Shown here: one piece after another, positions 21,512 to 32,086 of the stretch | Position numbering within the stretch: the stretch's first letter is position 1 | Layout: each line of letters opens with the position of its first letter | DNA from: Tieghemiomyces parasiticus | Lineage: Eukaryota > Kickxellomycota > Dimargaritomycetes > Dimargaritales > Dimargaritaceae | NCBI GenBank assembly: GCA_027575765.1 | Contig: JANBPT010000219.1 | Coordinates: 1-54,771, forward strand | Reading direction: 5' to 3' | Length of the DNA stretch: 54,771 nucleotides | Notes under the pieces: model-generated | Seen by the model: only the letters and a program-made list of their open reading frames with translations | The model's database searches: none | What the model was told of the DNA's origin: nothing | Position numbers and translations under genes: made by a program

Positions 21512-23092
21512 ATGACTGCTCAGATTCGAGACTCTTCCGAGGCCAAGGCTCACCTGGCCACCTACGAGCGCCTGGACGGTGTGTCGGCGTCCGAGCTTAT
21601 GCAGACCGTTCAGTTTGGCGGACTGACCTATAATGACTTCCTGCTGCTCCCAGGCCACATCGACTTCCCGGCCAGCCAGGTCTCCCTGGAAACTCCGATT
21701 ACCAAGCGCATCTCCCTCAAGACCCCCTTCATGTCCAGCCCCATGGACACGGTGACCGAGACCGAGATGGCCATCGCCATGGCGCTCCTCGGTGGTATCG
21801 GTGTGATTCACAACAACTGCACGGCTGACGAGCAGGCCGAGATGGTGCGCAAGGTCAAGATGTTCGAGAACGGGTTCATCACCGAGCCTGTCGTGCTGAG
21901 CCCCCAGCACCGCGTGTCCGATATCAAGGCCATCAAGGCCGAGTTTGGCTTCTGCGGGATCCCCGTTACTGACACGGGCAAGCTGCGCGGCCGTCTGATT
22001 GGCATCGTTACCGCCCGCGATATCCAGTTCCTGGAGGACGACACCGTGACCTTGGACCAGGTTATGACCACGGACCTGGTGACCGCCAAGGCCGGTGTCA
22101 CCCTCGAGGAGGCTAATCACATCCTGCGCAACAGCAAGAAGGGCAAGCTGCCCATTGTCGACGAACAGGGTTGTCTGGTGTCTCTGCTGGCCCGCTCCGA
22201 CCTGTTGAAGAACCAGTCCTATCCGTTAGCCTCCAAGTCGGTTACCTCCAAGCAACTGCTAGTCGCCGCGGCCATCGGTACCCGCCTGGACGACCGCCAG
22301 CGCCTGGAAAAACTCGTTGCAGCCGGCCTTGACGTGGTGGTGCTCGACTCTTCCCAGGGTGATTCGGTGTTCCAGATCGAGATATTGCAGCACATCAAGG
22401 CCACCTACGGGGACCGCCTGCAGGTCATCGCCGGCAACGTCGTGACCCGCGAGCAGGCCGCCTCCCTCATCGCCGCGGGGGCCGACGGTATCCGTGTGGG
22501 CATGGGCAGTGGCAGTATCTGCATCACCCAAGAGGTCATGGCCGTGGGCCGTCCCCAGGGTACCGCCGTGTACCAGGTGGCCGAGTTTGCGTCCCAGTTT
22601 GGCGTACCCGTCGTTGCTGACGGCGGTATCTCCAACGTGGGCCACATCGCTAAGGCCCTGGCCCTCGGTGCCAGTGCCGTCATGATGGGCGGGCTCCTGG
22701 CCGGCACCACCGAGTCCCCCGGCGAGTACTTCTACCACGAGGGCAAGCGCCTTAAGAAGTACCGTGGCATGGGTTCCATCGACGCCATGGAGAACAACAC
22801 CAAGTCGAGCGATTCCGGGTCCAAGGCCCGCTACTACTCCGAGTCTGACACTATCAAGGTCGCCCAAGGCGTCACCGGTGCCGTCCTCGATAAGGGCTCC
22901 ATCCGCAAATTCCTGCCCTACCTCCACCTGGGCCTCCAGCACTCCCTGCAGGATATGGGTGTCTCCACCGTTCAGGCCCTCCATGAAGGGGTGGCCCAGG
23001 GCAAGGTCCGCTTTGAGAAGCGCAGCCCGGCTGCCCAGCTCGAGGGTGGCGTGCACTCCCTGCACCAGTACGAGAAGCGTCTGTTTGCTTAG
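21512..23092 (+). CDS. IMPDH: Inosine-5'-monophosphate dehydrogenase
   Basis: This enzyme oxidises IMP to XMP with NAD, the committed step of guanine nucleotide synthesis. The intronless gene encodes 526 residues, close to yeast (523) and human (514). The TIM barrel starts with [16 protein letters not shown] and is interrupted by two CBS domains at about residues 120-235. The catalytic cysteine is Cys337 in [20 protein letters not shown]. The mobile flap and C-terminus ([43 protein letters not shown]) are all conserved. In the segment VAAAIGT it has Ala where mycophenolate-tolerant yeast Imd2 has Ser, so on that residue alone it looks drug-sensitive. AATAAA lies at 23203. Confidence 0.97.
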   Translation: MTAQIRDSSEAKAHLATYERLDGVSASELMQTVQFGGLTYNDFLLLPGHIDFPASQVSLETPITKRISLKTPFMSSPMDTVTETEMAIAMALLGGIGVIHNNCTADEQAEMVRKVKMFENGFITEPVVLSPQHRVSDIKAIKAEFGFCGIPVTDTGKLRGRLIGIVTARDIQFLEDDTVTLDQVMTTDLVTAKAGVTLEEANHILRNSKKGKLPIVDEQGCLVSLLARSDLLKNQSYPLASKSVTSKQLLVAAAIGTRLDDRQRLEKLVAAGLDVVVLDSSQGDSVFQIEILQHIKATYGDRLQVIAGNVVTREQAASLIAAGADGIRVGMGSGSICITQEVMAVGRPQGTAVYQVAEFASQFGVPVVADGGISNVGHIAKALALGASAVMMGGLLAGTTESPGEYFYHEGKRLKKYRGMGSIDAMENNTKSSDSGSKARYYSESDTIKVAQGVTGAVLDKGSIRKFLPYLHLGLQHSLQDMGVSTVQALHEGVAQGKVRFEKRSPAAQLEGGVHSLHQYEKRLFA

Positions 23093-24447
23093 TGCGAGAT
23101 GGAGTGATGCTAAAATCCCCACTTCCTCCGTTAGTTTGGCGTTGTAGTTATACAAAAATGCCTCAATTCTATTTTGGGGCTGGCTCGGTCTTGGGTACCC
23201 TGAATAAATGTCGGTAAGCTTGATTGAAATATATAAAAATAATCGTTATGTAGGCCCTCGCCATGGACATTACGCAAGACGCAGTTCGGAACTAGAACAG
23301 CCACACATCTCGACCGGCGGGTGGCCTCCTCACTTGATCCTAATGGTCATCACCCTCAACCCCCCCCCCCCTCAGGTGAAGTGAATTTTTATTTATAGTG
23401 AATCTAAGGCAGGCAACCTGTTGGTCATAATTTGCCATCCACAGGGAAACATAGTAAAGGATAAATGATCAAAAACCCTCTAGAGCTACAGAATATGGAG
23501 GGAAAGGACTCAAAACATGGGGGGGGGGACAGACCCTGGAAAGTAAACCAGGCCTTATGACAACCTGCTCAACCTTAAACTGGACAAAGTATCCCCCCCT
23601 CAAATGGAACTAACGTAGTCGAGGGTAGCAGAGATATGGCTTCAGTCCACCAGTAATTGCAGCGCCCAGGGTCCCAAACTACCCCATGCCTCCACCCGGC
23701 CTGGAGCCCCCCTTTCTTGAGTGCGTCTCCCCACATCGCACTCCCTTCCGGCATTTTTTTTCCTGCATGGTGGCCGGTGGTCAAAGGTCCCAACCCATCC
23801 CTTGGCAAGCAGGTCCGCTGGCCATCGATGCAGGGCCGGGAAAGGGCGGGTTGACGGTGGTGACCTTTGCGTCCAAACGACTACAAGCAAGTCATGCGGA
23901 CTATGCATCCTGGTGTGGTGAAGACGTGCCTTAGGTAAACGGGGCTCTGTCCGGCACCCATATATTTTTAAGCCGCCGGAGGCTTGAATGCTACCCTTGT
24001 GCACGATATTTAAATTACATGGCCACCTCGAACATCCCGAAGCGCCTTTGTTGGTCCGGGACCCCCTGCAGGAGTGGGGGCTGTCCACAGCTAATCGAGC
24101 ATTTCCGTCCATAATAGGATTATTTTTGGGGCTCGATCCTTTTCCCTTTCCTTGACAACCGGTATAGCCGTGTCCACTGCCCGATGCAACTGCTTCTATT
24201 TTAGTCGCATCGTTGGGACTTGGGTGAATTTGGCGCTATCGGCTGTTGCGCGTCAGGTTTGCTGACGTCCGTGGCCTTGCGCTTTTGTATATAATGCAGA
24301 AGCGCCCTAGCTGCTAATTGACTCTACCATCTCACCTACTGACTTTTCACCTCTCCCCTTCCTATCCCTCACTTGATTCCTCCTGTCCTTAATCACCTGG
24401 CCACGGCTCACGCTACCTATCTCAACAACTCTTATCTGACCCCCATC
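23093..24447. other. Intergenic region, promoter of secreted-protein gene at its right end
   Basis: I find no gene in these 1.35 kb. C- and G-homopolymers occur near 23361 and 23520. The right end holds a TATA box (24288) and a TGACGTC half-palindrome at 24263-24269 resembling a CRE. Confidence 0.5.
24288..24294 (+). promoter_or_regulatory. TATA box of the secreted-protein gene at 24448
   Basis: The sequence TATATAA stands about 155 bases before the ATG, followed by a CT-rich leader. Most core genes in this window lack such a box, so it suggests a regulated promoter. Confidence 0.55.
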
Positions 24448-25737
24448 ATGAAGGTGACCCTCACTCTCTCGCTCTTGGGTATGGCGGCCGCCTATGGGCC
24501 AAGCCAAATTGCCACCAACAATCCAATCGTTCGCAATAATCCCTTGATTGACTATTCGCGTCCCCTTCCCTTCAGTAACGTCGCTCCCGTAACTGCCGGC
24601 ATTGGCGAAGACCTTTCTACATTACCACCTCCTGGTAGTGACCTGGGTGGCTCGGCGACACTCTCTGACGATAACCCTGACTTACTACCCCCTGCTCGTT
24701 TCGTTACGCCCAATCGTATGCCTTTCTTTGAAGATCGGCCAATTAGTAGCAAACCGCTAACCTATGGAGGCCTAGACCAGGCATCCATTCTCACCATCAA
24801 GCAGCATGAAGAGAGATCAGAACTTCGCGAAATCAAGCTCCAGATTCAAAAACTGCTGGTCGAGCAAAAAACAACGCTCAGCAAGGTTCATCCACCTTCC
24901 AGCACTAGCTCCAAACCGTTCCCCTTGGCATTCATTAAGCGCGCCAAGTTCCAGGCCTTCCTCCAGCTCGCCACTCAGAACCTGGTGGGGGATAGGGGAA
25001 ACCAGTATATGTCGGCACAACGGTTCACGAAGATGGTAGACCAGCTGACGAATACACAATTTGTAGGGTCTAACATCCGAGATACTAGCGACAGTAAGCC
25101 GCGGTTTTACCCCTCTTCAATCATCGAGCAGTTTATACGTATTACATTGGGACTGTCAGAAGGCCTCACAGGAAAGCCTCGACCCGTTATCGACCTCAAC
25201 CTCCTCATTGGATTCTTGCTTCTGACCTTACAGAACATAAAGGTAGAACCCACTCAAGGTCGTTTCCTGGCATTGGAACCGTTATTTCCGTCTCCACGCA
25301 CGACGGCCTCTGAGGCCCTTGCGGTCCATGTCCAGGCGTGTAGAGGTTCCTCGAACCCCAATGGGTCGCCAGAGATCGACACTAGTATAATCAGTCAGTT
25401 TACTAATGCCATCGCTGCGGACTATTTTGACGAACAACCGAAAAATTTAGCCCCCTTCACCGGAAAATTGGTCCCTAAGGACCTCTTCCTAGGCCTACTG
25501 GATAGATGCATCGTCCCTCTTCCAGGGAGCGAAAATAAGGCGTCAAATTCGCAGTACAAGCATCTAATCGATTACCTATATAAGGTTAATATCCCGCAAA
25601 CCAAGGAGGAGCTGCAAGGGTACAGCGTGGTCTCCCTTAAAATGTTGGAGACCTTCGGACGGCAGATTCGGCAGCCGCCTGTGGGGGCAGTTGGTAGTTC
25701 CTCCAGCCAGCAGCCGGCTACTCGGCGTTATCCCTAG
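24448..25737 (+). CDS. Secreted protein of unknown function, tandem family copy 1
   Basis: I do not recognise this protein by name. The frame is open from 24373 but the first ATG is at 24448, where a signal peptide starts (MKVTLTLSLLGMAAAYG); this gives 429 residues with no further membrane segment I trust. The mature part begins with an Asn/Pro-rich, low-complexity region to about residue 115, then a helical domain. It is clearly homologous to the gene at 28811: AKFQAFLQLATQNL here matches ERLEAFLRLTTVNL there, LLIGFLLLTL matches LIIGFLSLAA, and YSVVSLKMLETFGRQIR matches HTVVSLRLINIYIDQLR. Intronless, with a TATA promoter. The frame reopens for 74 codons after the TAG. A secreted effector or surface role is conjecture. 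Confidence 0.75.
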   Translation: MKVTLTLSLLGMAAAYGPSQIATNNPIVRNNPLIDYSRPLPFSNVAPVTAGIGEDLSTLPPPGSDLGGSATLSDDNPDLLPPARFVTPNRMPFFEDRPISSKPLTYGGLDQASILTIKQHEERSELREIKLQIQKLLVEQKTTLSKVHPPSSTSSKPFPLAFIKRAKFQAFLQLATQNLVGDRGNQYMSAQRFTKMVDQLTNTQFVGSNIRDTSDSKPRFYPSSIIEQFIRITLGLSEGLTGKPRPVIDLNLLIGFLLLTLQNIKVEPTQGRFLALEPLFPSPRTTASEALAVHVQACRGSSNPNGSPEIDTSIISQFTNAIAADYFDEQPKNLAPFTGKLVPKDLFLGLLDRCIVPLPGSENKASNSQYKHLIDYLYKVNIPQTKEELQGYSVVSLKMLETFGRQIRQPPVGAVGSSSSQQPATRRYP

Positions 25738-26549
25738 GCAAATGACCAGGAGATTCGGCCACTGAACTTCTCCGTCAAGGTCCATGTGAAACTGGAAACG
25801 CTTGTGAACTTGATTTCGGCACTAAACGTGTTCAGATGTTACGGTAAGCCACAGACGGCCAATAAAATATTCATTAGCCCTACCTTGGGTGCCTACGCGA
25901 TATTTCCCTTCCGCCGTAGCATCGGTGTCTCCATTGGATTATTATATTATATACACAGTTAGACAGAGCGTGCCAGTGTGATAGCTGGTAAATCCGGAGA
26001 TGGAGTTTGTTGCGAAAAGAAGCTGAGCTGGGGAGATAGGGGTGTAAGGTTAGGATCGGAAACTTGTTGATTAATATGTAGCCGAAATGGAGCATACAGA
26101 CAAGTTGGAATACTGCCTTTGGCTAGTTTTAAGTAATGAATAAAGCAATGGGGGTTAATCCTAAGAACTAAATATCGTCCAAGAGGTTTGGATGGGGGTG
26201 ATGGTGTGCAGTGTATTAGGAGTGTAGTCATGATGAGGATATCTGGAGGAGTGCACTCTGGGGGGGGGGGCTGTAAAAATGGCCATTATCGTTGCATGTA
26301 TGGTGGTTGAGGGTGGTGGCTGGTGAAGGAGATATGGCAAGGGGTAGGTCTAGCCTAGAACAAGGGTCGTGGCCTGAGCGTCGATGACTTTGGGAACTTT
26401 ACCTGACGGCGTGCCTGATGACCTGTAGTTATCAAGTCATTGGCTTATTCTAAGGCAGTTCTGGTCGTATTTGTTGGGTTTCGGTCATATTGAGAGGGAG
26501 GACGAGGCATTAAGCCTAGCAGGTCGATAATTTCTCACTGATCTAATTC
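25738..26549. other. Intergenic region after secreted gene copy 1
   Basis: No independent gene is seen. The first 222 bases continue the frame of the secreted gene past its stop (see findings). A G10 tract lies near 26260. Confidence 0.45.
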
Positions 26550-28007
26550 TTATTCGTAGAGGATAAGCGGGCTATAATGTGAGAGCGCAAGGAATATAAG
26601 GGACTCGAAATTTAGATACAGAAGGCTCATTGAGAACTGCCTGTAGCATACCACGCCGTCGAGACGCGCCATTTGGCAGACAAGGGCGTCACAATTCAAA
26701 GCGAGGTTGTCATCAATTTGCAGTTGATACGGAAATACAAAGCGTACTAGGCCGCCAGCTCCCTTCGACGAGTTACCGCAAATAATAATGTATCTGTAGT
26801 CAAAGGAGGTTAGGACGTCGGTTACAGGTAATCGTTGGGATAGATGGCGATAGGAGAGACGGCGCTTTAGAATGCTTGAATGAAGCCTGTTCAAGCGGCT
26901 TCGGATTTGAGACATTTTGCAATAAGTCTCAGCTTGGGCGGTTGGGGGAAGCTGACTTGAGGAAAGCGATAGACTAGGTTGGAGAGCAATAGTCACCATA
27001 CACTGGGTGTATAGCTCCATGAAATTATTCTTGAATATCTAGTCGAGATAGCCAGATTGATCCACGCCAATCCTATCCTTAAGAAAGGGGGTGATCTGGT
27101 TATCGACGAATTGCTCTAACGCTACATCTTGGACGTACTGCCCTCGTCAGGGCATGGCTGGTGCTGATGAGGTTTCATTACTGGTGAATATTGGAGGTGC
27201 GGAGTAAGTTGCAGGGCGTCCGGGTGGGATGGTGTAGGGACTGGATCCGTTGTTCTGGTTCCTTGGGCACTTCTCAATGGGAACAGTGTGGGTATAGTTG
27301 CAGCTGTCATTTGGTCGGCCTTCGTCACGAGTTTCCAGGTGATGCTGCGACGTCTCGCCACCCACAATAGCTAGCTTTCGTACATATGGATGCAAGTCTG
27401 GCCAGCTTGCTGGTTCTTAGACTAATGGTAGATGAAAGATATTATAAGGCTGAGTCGCAGCCTCGTACGAAGAAAGTGGTCAATCCCCACCCGCTTTGGA
27501 AGCCGAAGTCGACGACGAAGGGTCGGGGTTTGACGATGAAGTTGAGTGTACTCTGCTAAGAACCACCCCTGGGCAGGGTGAGTTGTCATCGGACGGTGGC
27601 CGGGTGTCCCCTAATTGATCGTTACCCTTGGTTCTACCTGCCCAATAGACTATGGATAACATTACTAGCGAGAGGCGAAAAAAAGCCATACTAGTGAAGG
27701 TGGATACCATGACGGTAACTCCGGACAGGGGTTGGGCAGGTAGATATTGCACCGCAGTAAAGTGAGTAAGGATCAGGACCGAGGAAATATATAAAATAGA
27801 GAAGACTATAGGGCTGGGGGTGCGGTTTATAACTTTCGAAAATAATTGGGCCTGTCCAGGATTAGCATGTTGTCCGATTATTATACGAGTGCCATGCAGC
27901 AAGCGTATTAGGACTTGAATTGGGCAAATGGACAGTAGGAGTAGGAGGGGTGCCGGCGTTATAGCGAAAATACATAGCGATGTTTCAGTATTGAAGAAAT
28001 AGGCCAT
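26550..28007 (-). pseudogene. Probable decayed membrane-protein gene
   Basis: One minus-strand frame from the ATG at 28007 to the stop at 26550 (486 codons) is interrupted only by TGA at 27482, TAA at 27419, TGA at 27149 and TAG at 27041, with open stretches of about 175, 89 and 156 codons. The first stretch has several hydrophobic segments, such as APLLLLLSICPIQVLIRLL, FSILYISSVLILTHFTAV and FFRLSLVMLSIVYWAG, followed by a Ser/Pro-rich tail. After the second stop, HPYVRKLAIVGGE and later EQFVDNQITPFLKDRIGV look protein-like. That all stretches share one frame suggests a single gene broken by nonsense changes; short introns around the stops cannot be excluded. Family unknown. Confidence 0.4.
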
Positions 28008-28810
28008 ATTGGGTGGTGGGGAAGCTCAATTCTCCCTTTGCACAGGTGTTACTAATGTGGCAGCTAAGACTATCGGGGTTGGCTGGGACCAATAAGAGGA
28101 AACGCCATTCCTGTCCAGGTTCTGACCTCTGCCATCCCTCATGGCGGGACATTGGACACTGAGCTGATCCACCGTCATACTCGTCCACCAGGTACACTAG
28201 TCAAAAATGGGACGTTATGCTTCCCGAGTGAGCTCGGGGTGCAACATCACTGGTGACAGAACAGGGGTGTAGAATCCTAGAGGGAGGGAATTCTACAGCC
28301 TGAGACCCTCATGGTGCAGGGCTTGTTTTCATCCGTTTCGTCGATGCTGCCATGTCGGGCAAGGTCGAGAGGGGGGTAGAGGAAGGGGCGAGCTGGGTAT
28401 GCCGGTAAATACAGGCCCTGTGCTACACTTTTGCCAACCCAATCGTTCCTCCCCTTGTCCCCGTGGCGGTTACACCTGACCTTCGGTATGGCCTGCCATC
28501 TGCGGTTTACGCCTCGTTGATGTCTTCCGCTTACCCGAGAGAGAAAGAGAGGCTCCGTGGCTGCAACGCACGTATGGGCAGGCCCTGGGCCTTCCCAGGT
28601 GAGGTGATACAAAATCATAGCTGACAATGGATCGATGCGGCCGATTTTCTGTTGATATTAATCGTCTTCAACGAACTTGAAAACTTCAGTACACGATCGC
28701 CCTTTCTCCAGTACGCGCTACCTTTATAATTCACCACCCCGACCCCAAGCTGTTTACGAGGATTCCGCTACAGAGGATTCCTTCTTTTACCCGCTTTTCC
28801 CTCCGCCACT
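28008..28810. other. Intergenic region upstream of secreted gene copy 2
   Basis: I see no supported gene in these 803 bases. The right end contains the promoter of the secreted gene. Confidence 0.45.
28723..28730 (+). promoter_or_regulatory. TATA-like box of the secreted-protein gene at 28811
   Basis: TTTATAAT lies about 85 bases upstream of the ATG, followed by a pyrimidine-rich leader. Both members of this family therefore have a TATA-type promoter. Confidence 0.45.
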
Positions 28811-29983
28811 ATGCGAAAGCTGCTTATTGCCGTGCTGCTGCCGGCCTTCTTGGATGCTCATAGCCGTGCGTACTCCGAGTCCAGCGACCAGGCCACATGC
28901 GAATACTATTGCGACGGTTTTTCTTCGGCCGAATACCCGCTCCTAGCCAAGGAGTCCATCGGTGATTGTGATGACTACACTGTCCCAGTGTTCTTACCGG
29001 TGATGGAGTTCACCGAGGAGCCCCTACCGCTACCGGAAAACTTTTACTCCAACGCTCTGAGTTTGCAAGAACGCCAGGCCCGTCGCGTACTACTCCCCTT
29101 CCGACGAGAGCTGAACCAGGCCCTCAAAGACTTTGCCTTACTTCTTCGCGACCAAGTTGCCCGCAATGGTCCCAACAGTCATATTTTATCACAGTACGTG
29201 GCACAGGAACGGCTCGAGGCGTTTTTACGGCTGACGACAGTGAATCTTCCGGCCTCAACCTCGCTTACGCCATCGGGCTCCGATCCTCTGCCTGAGCATG
29301 AGGCCTACCTGCCGGCCGACACGCTTCAGAAGCTCCTAGGGCTCTTGGCGGAAACGCAAGTGCCGGAGGCGAAACTCTACCCCCGGAATGGCCTGCTTTT
29401 GTACCCGTTGGTGATCATCTATTGGCTCATGGATAGTGCTGTTAGTTTAGCCACGCCAGTCCTCCTGCACACTCGACCAGTTGTGAACACCCGGCTCATC
29501 ATAGGCTTCCTTTCTTTGGCCGCCATGACGGAACCAGATGATACCTACAAAATGGCCGAACTGCACAGAACATGGCCCTTGTCGAACCCTCTGACCACCG
29601 AGCTTCACAAGCTTGAAATGGCGGATTGCTATAAAGCTCGTCTTGTCCAACCTGGTCGATTAGCGGCCTCCGAGGACCACGATCTAATCGATGTGGCTAA
29701 GCTGCACCAGTTTGTTGACTTGATTACCCTCTCTGGCCCGGTAGCCAATCCAGAGTATTATAGTCCCGTCGCTGACCGGTTGGTGAGCCGCGACCCTGTC
29801 ATATCCTTGCTGGGCCGCCTATCCTCCAACGGCATGGTTAAGTACGGACACCTGCAGCAACTTATGCAGGTACTGAGCGAGTGTGAGGAAGAGGACAACC
29901 CCGAATATCGGGCCGGTCATACCGTTGTTTCCCTGCGTCTAATCAACATTTACATCGACCAACTGCGCTCGAGCAAACGCTAA
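28811..29983 (+). CDS. Secreted protein of unknown function, tandem family copy 2
   Basis: This intronless gene encodes 390 residues beginning with a signal peptide (MRKLLIAVLLPAFLDAHS). The first 60 mature residues hold three Cys residues (CEYYC and a later CDDY) that copy 1 lacks, then acidic and Pro-rich sequence. From about residue 85 on, the protein aligns with the gene at 24448 over most of its length, ending in a shared C-terminal helix (HTVVSLRLINIYIDQLR). A segment near residue 200 (LYPLVIIYWLMDSAVSLA) is hydrophobic but aligns with a more polar amphipathic helix in copy 1, so I read it as buried core rather than a membrane span. No function can be assigned. Confidence 0.78.
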   Translation: MRKLLIAVLLPAFLDAHSRAYSESSDQATCEYYCDGFSSAEYPLLAKESIGDCDDYTVPVFLPVMEFTEEPLPLPENFYSNALSLQERQARRVLLPFRRELNQALKDFALLLRDQVARNGPNSHILSQYVAQERLEAFLRLTTVNLPASTSLTPSGSDPLPEHEAYLPADTLQKLLGLLAETQVPEAKLYPRNGLLLYPLVIIYWLMDSAVSLATPVLLHTRPVVNTRLIIGFLSLAAMTEPDDTYKMAELHRTWPLSNPLTTELHKLEMADCYKARLVQPGRLAASEDHDLIDVAKLHQFVDLITLSGPVANPEYYSPVADRLVSRDPVISLLGRLSSNGMVKYGHLQQLMQVLSECEEEDNPEYRAGHTVVSLRLINIYIDQLRSSKR

Positions 29984-32086
29984 TGGCTCGGTGAAAGGTT
30001 TGCATTCCTCCGTCCGGTGTAAGGACCACCGCCCTTCGTCGGCATGGCTGAAGGAACGGTGTCTCATTATATAGAAATACGATACATACATTGACAGTTG
30101 CATCTTGCCGAACAGAGTGAAAACGAGGGAACATAGCAAAAGATGGAAATTGCGGTTATTTTTTTTATCCCAGTACACAGCGTAGTGCCCAACGGGGTCA
30201 CTAATCAGGGAATCCTCACAATGGGCAATATATGGTTATAGTCAAAACTATATTTGAGATTTGGTAGGGTGGTAGCGGGAATTGTAGAGGAACTAGTACT
30301 GGAGGGGCAGCGGGTGGCCCAAGGGGTGAATAACAACCATGGTAGTCGAATCTTAATAAGGAGGTTACTACAGTGTATTGGTTAGTTAGGAAGGCCGGTT
30401 CTTGTATATATTGGAGTATAGTAAGCGTGACGATCTGTGCAAAGGTCAGAGCAAGGTGATGCCGGAGGCATCTGCCGCAGGGGACAGCAAAAACTTTGGA
30501 TCAGTAAACGGCGAGGTTTTGCAAGGCAACAGAGAAACGAGCAATACAAGCGACTGATCAGGAATAGCTAATTCCCCACTTAATAAGAGTGTTGGCATTA
30601 GCCAGGAAGCCTGACTGTCCTTCCATTAATCAGCGGTAGTCGACTGTGGTAACCACAGATGGCATGAGGGTATTGAAGAGACCAAGGTTTCCCTGCTCGA
30701 ACATCTTCTTCCTACCAAATTCACTGGCCGCCCCTCTTGACACTCACCTCGAAGATACTGCCGTGTCTAATGACATCATATGATGCCAAATCTTGACGCG
30801 TCTGGACGGAGAGGTCTAATGACGGGTGCGCTACTAAAGAACCTTGGTGTTGAAAGCCGCCGGATACGTAGATTACGACGACTGCATACTAGCGCTGACC
30901 CGGCGGGAACGGTGAGGAAGCAACAAAGGCTTTCCACCAGCCTCCCGTTGCATAACTAACTAAACAACGCCATCCGGGAAAGCCCCGATCTCTCACAGCC
31001 TGATTGGGTTACCCTAAGGCCACCAGGAGGCCGGCCTTAATCGCCAGTTTATTCTACCCTTCCGCTGTCCCCTCCCATAGACGCGGGGCCTATTTAGAAA
31101 TTAGCGCCACACGCTACGCCGAGGTTTGGGACGCGTCCGTTGGGGAAGGCGAAGGTCGGAATTGGGGATGGCGAAGACTAGCAGGGTTTGGATTATCGGG
31201 AGTGTTGGGCCGGGAAGGACTATTCATTTCATTAAAAGGCAGCGTGACCTGTGCTTTGGAGGAAAGGTAATGCAAGGCGGTATGCCTGGGTACGTCACGC
31301 AGAATCTAGTGGGGCCGAGGAGGATCTAGACCATTCGAGTAGGGGGGGGCGGCTAATCGTCCCAGCCGGATTGGGCCGGGCACCGGTAACCTGCGGAAAT
31401 CAAGCTTACCCGCATTGGGAGGGGCGGTCACAGGCCCCGGCCGCAAACGTTGGGAGAGTGTGCCAGGCCTGGGGCCGCCAAAGGCCTGGAAGGTCCATCT
31501 GTGGAGTGAAGGGGGAGGACTTTGACGATTGTGCTGTCTGAGTGTATGCGTGTGTATGTGTGGGACTTGTGTGAAGGGTCTGGGTGAATCGGGGCGAGTC
31601 GAGTGTGCGCTGGCCGATTCTAGACCCGACCAGCCCACCGCCCCCAGCCGCGCGGTGTCATTGCGCCCAATTCCTTTACGGGTGGTGGCAAGTGATGGCG
31701 TGGATGTTGGGGGGGGGGGCGTGCTGCCTATAAAATAGCCTCCGCCGGCCCCGCCCACGACGGTTTCACTTAACCTTTGTCACTGCCAAAGTATCCCACA
31801 CCACTCCTGCCCTGTACCTTTACACTGCGCTCTACTTGTAGCCCCTTCATCCTATACCTTCATTCTGAATATCTTGTATTAGTAACCCTCCCCCCTATTC
31901 CACTTGAACTCATTCGCCAGCTCGCCACCCTTGTTGCGTCCCCGACCGCACCTTAACCCCCCCCCCCTCACCTGGAACTCGGCCGTATACACACCTAACC
32001 ATAACCGCAGACCCTGAAGCAGTTCACGGGACATTATTACCTCTCTACCGTAGCCCTACCTACCCCATTCCTGACCACCAAGTACC
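29984..32086. other. Long intergenic region with the HSP104 promoter
   Basis: I find no credible gene in these 2.1 kb. The part up to about 31.0 kb is AT-richer; the part beyond is GC-rich with G- and C-homopolymers. A TATA box stands at 31729, leaving a pyrimidine-rich leader of about 350 bases before the HSP104 ATG. AGGGG motifs resembling stress-response elements occur near 31340 and 31430, but the C/G bias makes them weak evidence. No convincing heat-shock element was found. Confidence 0.5.
31729..31737 (+). promoter_or_regulatory. TATA box of HSP104
   Basis: TATAAAATA occurs in otherwise GC-rich DNA after a G10 tract. It is the best TATA sequence in the window and fits an inducible heat-shock gene. 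Confidence 0.6.

Noticed and set aside
31100..31730. Possible heat-shock elements upstream of HSP104
   Set aside because: Only scattered half-sites (TTCTAGAC and similar) were found, without the three alternating units needed for a confident call.
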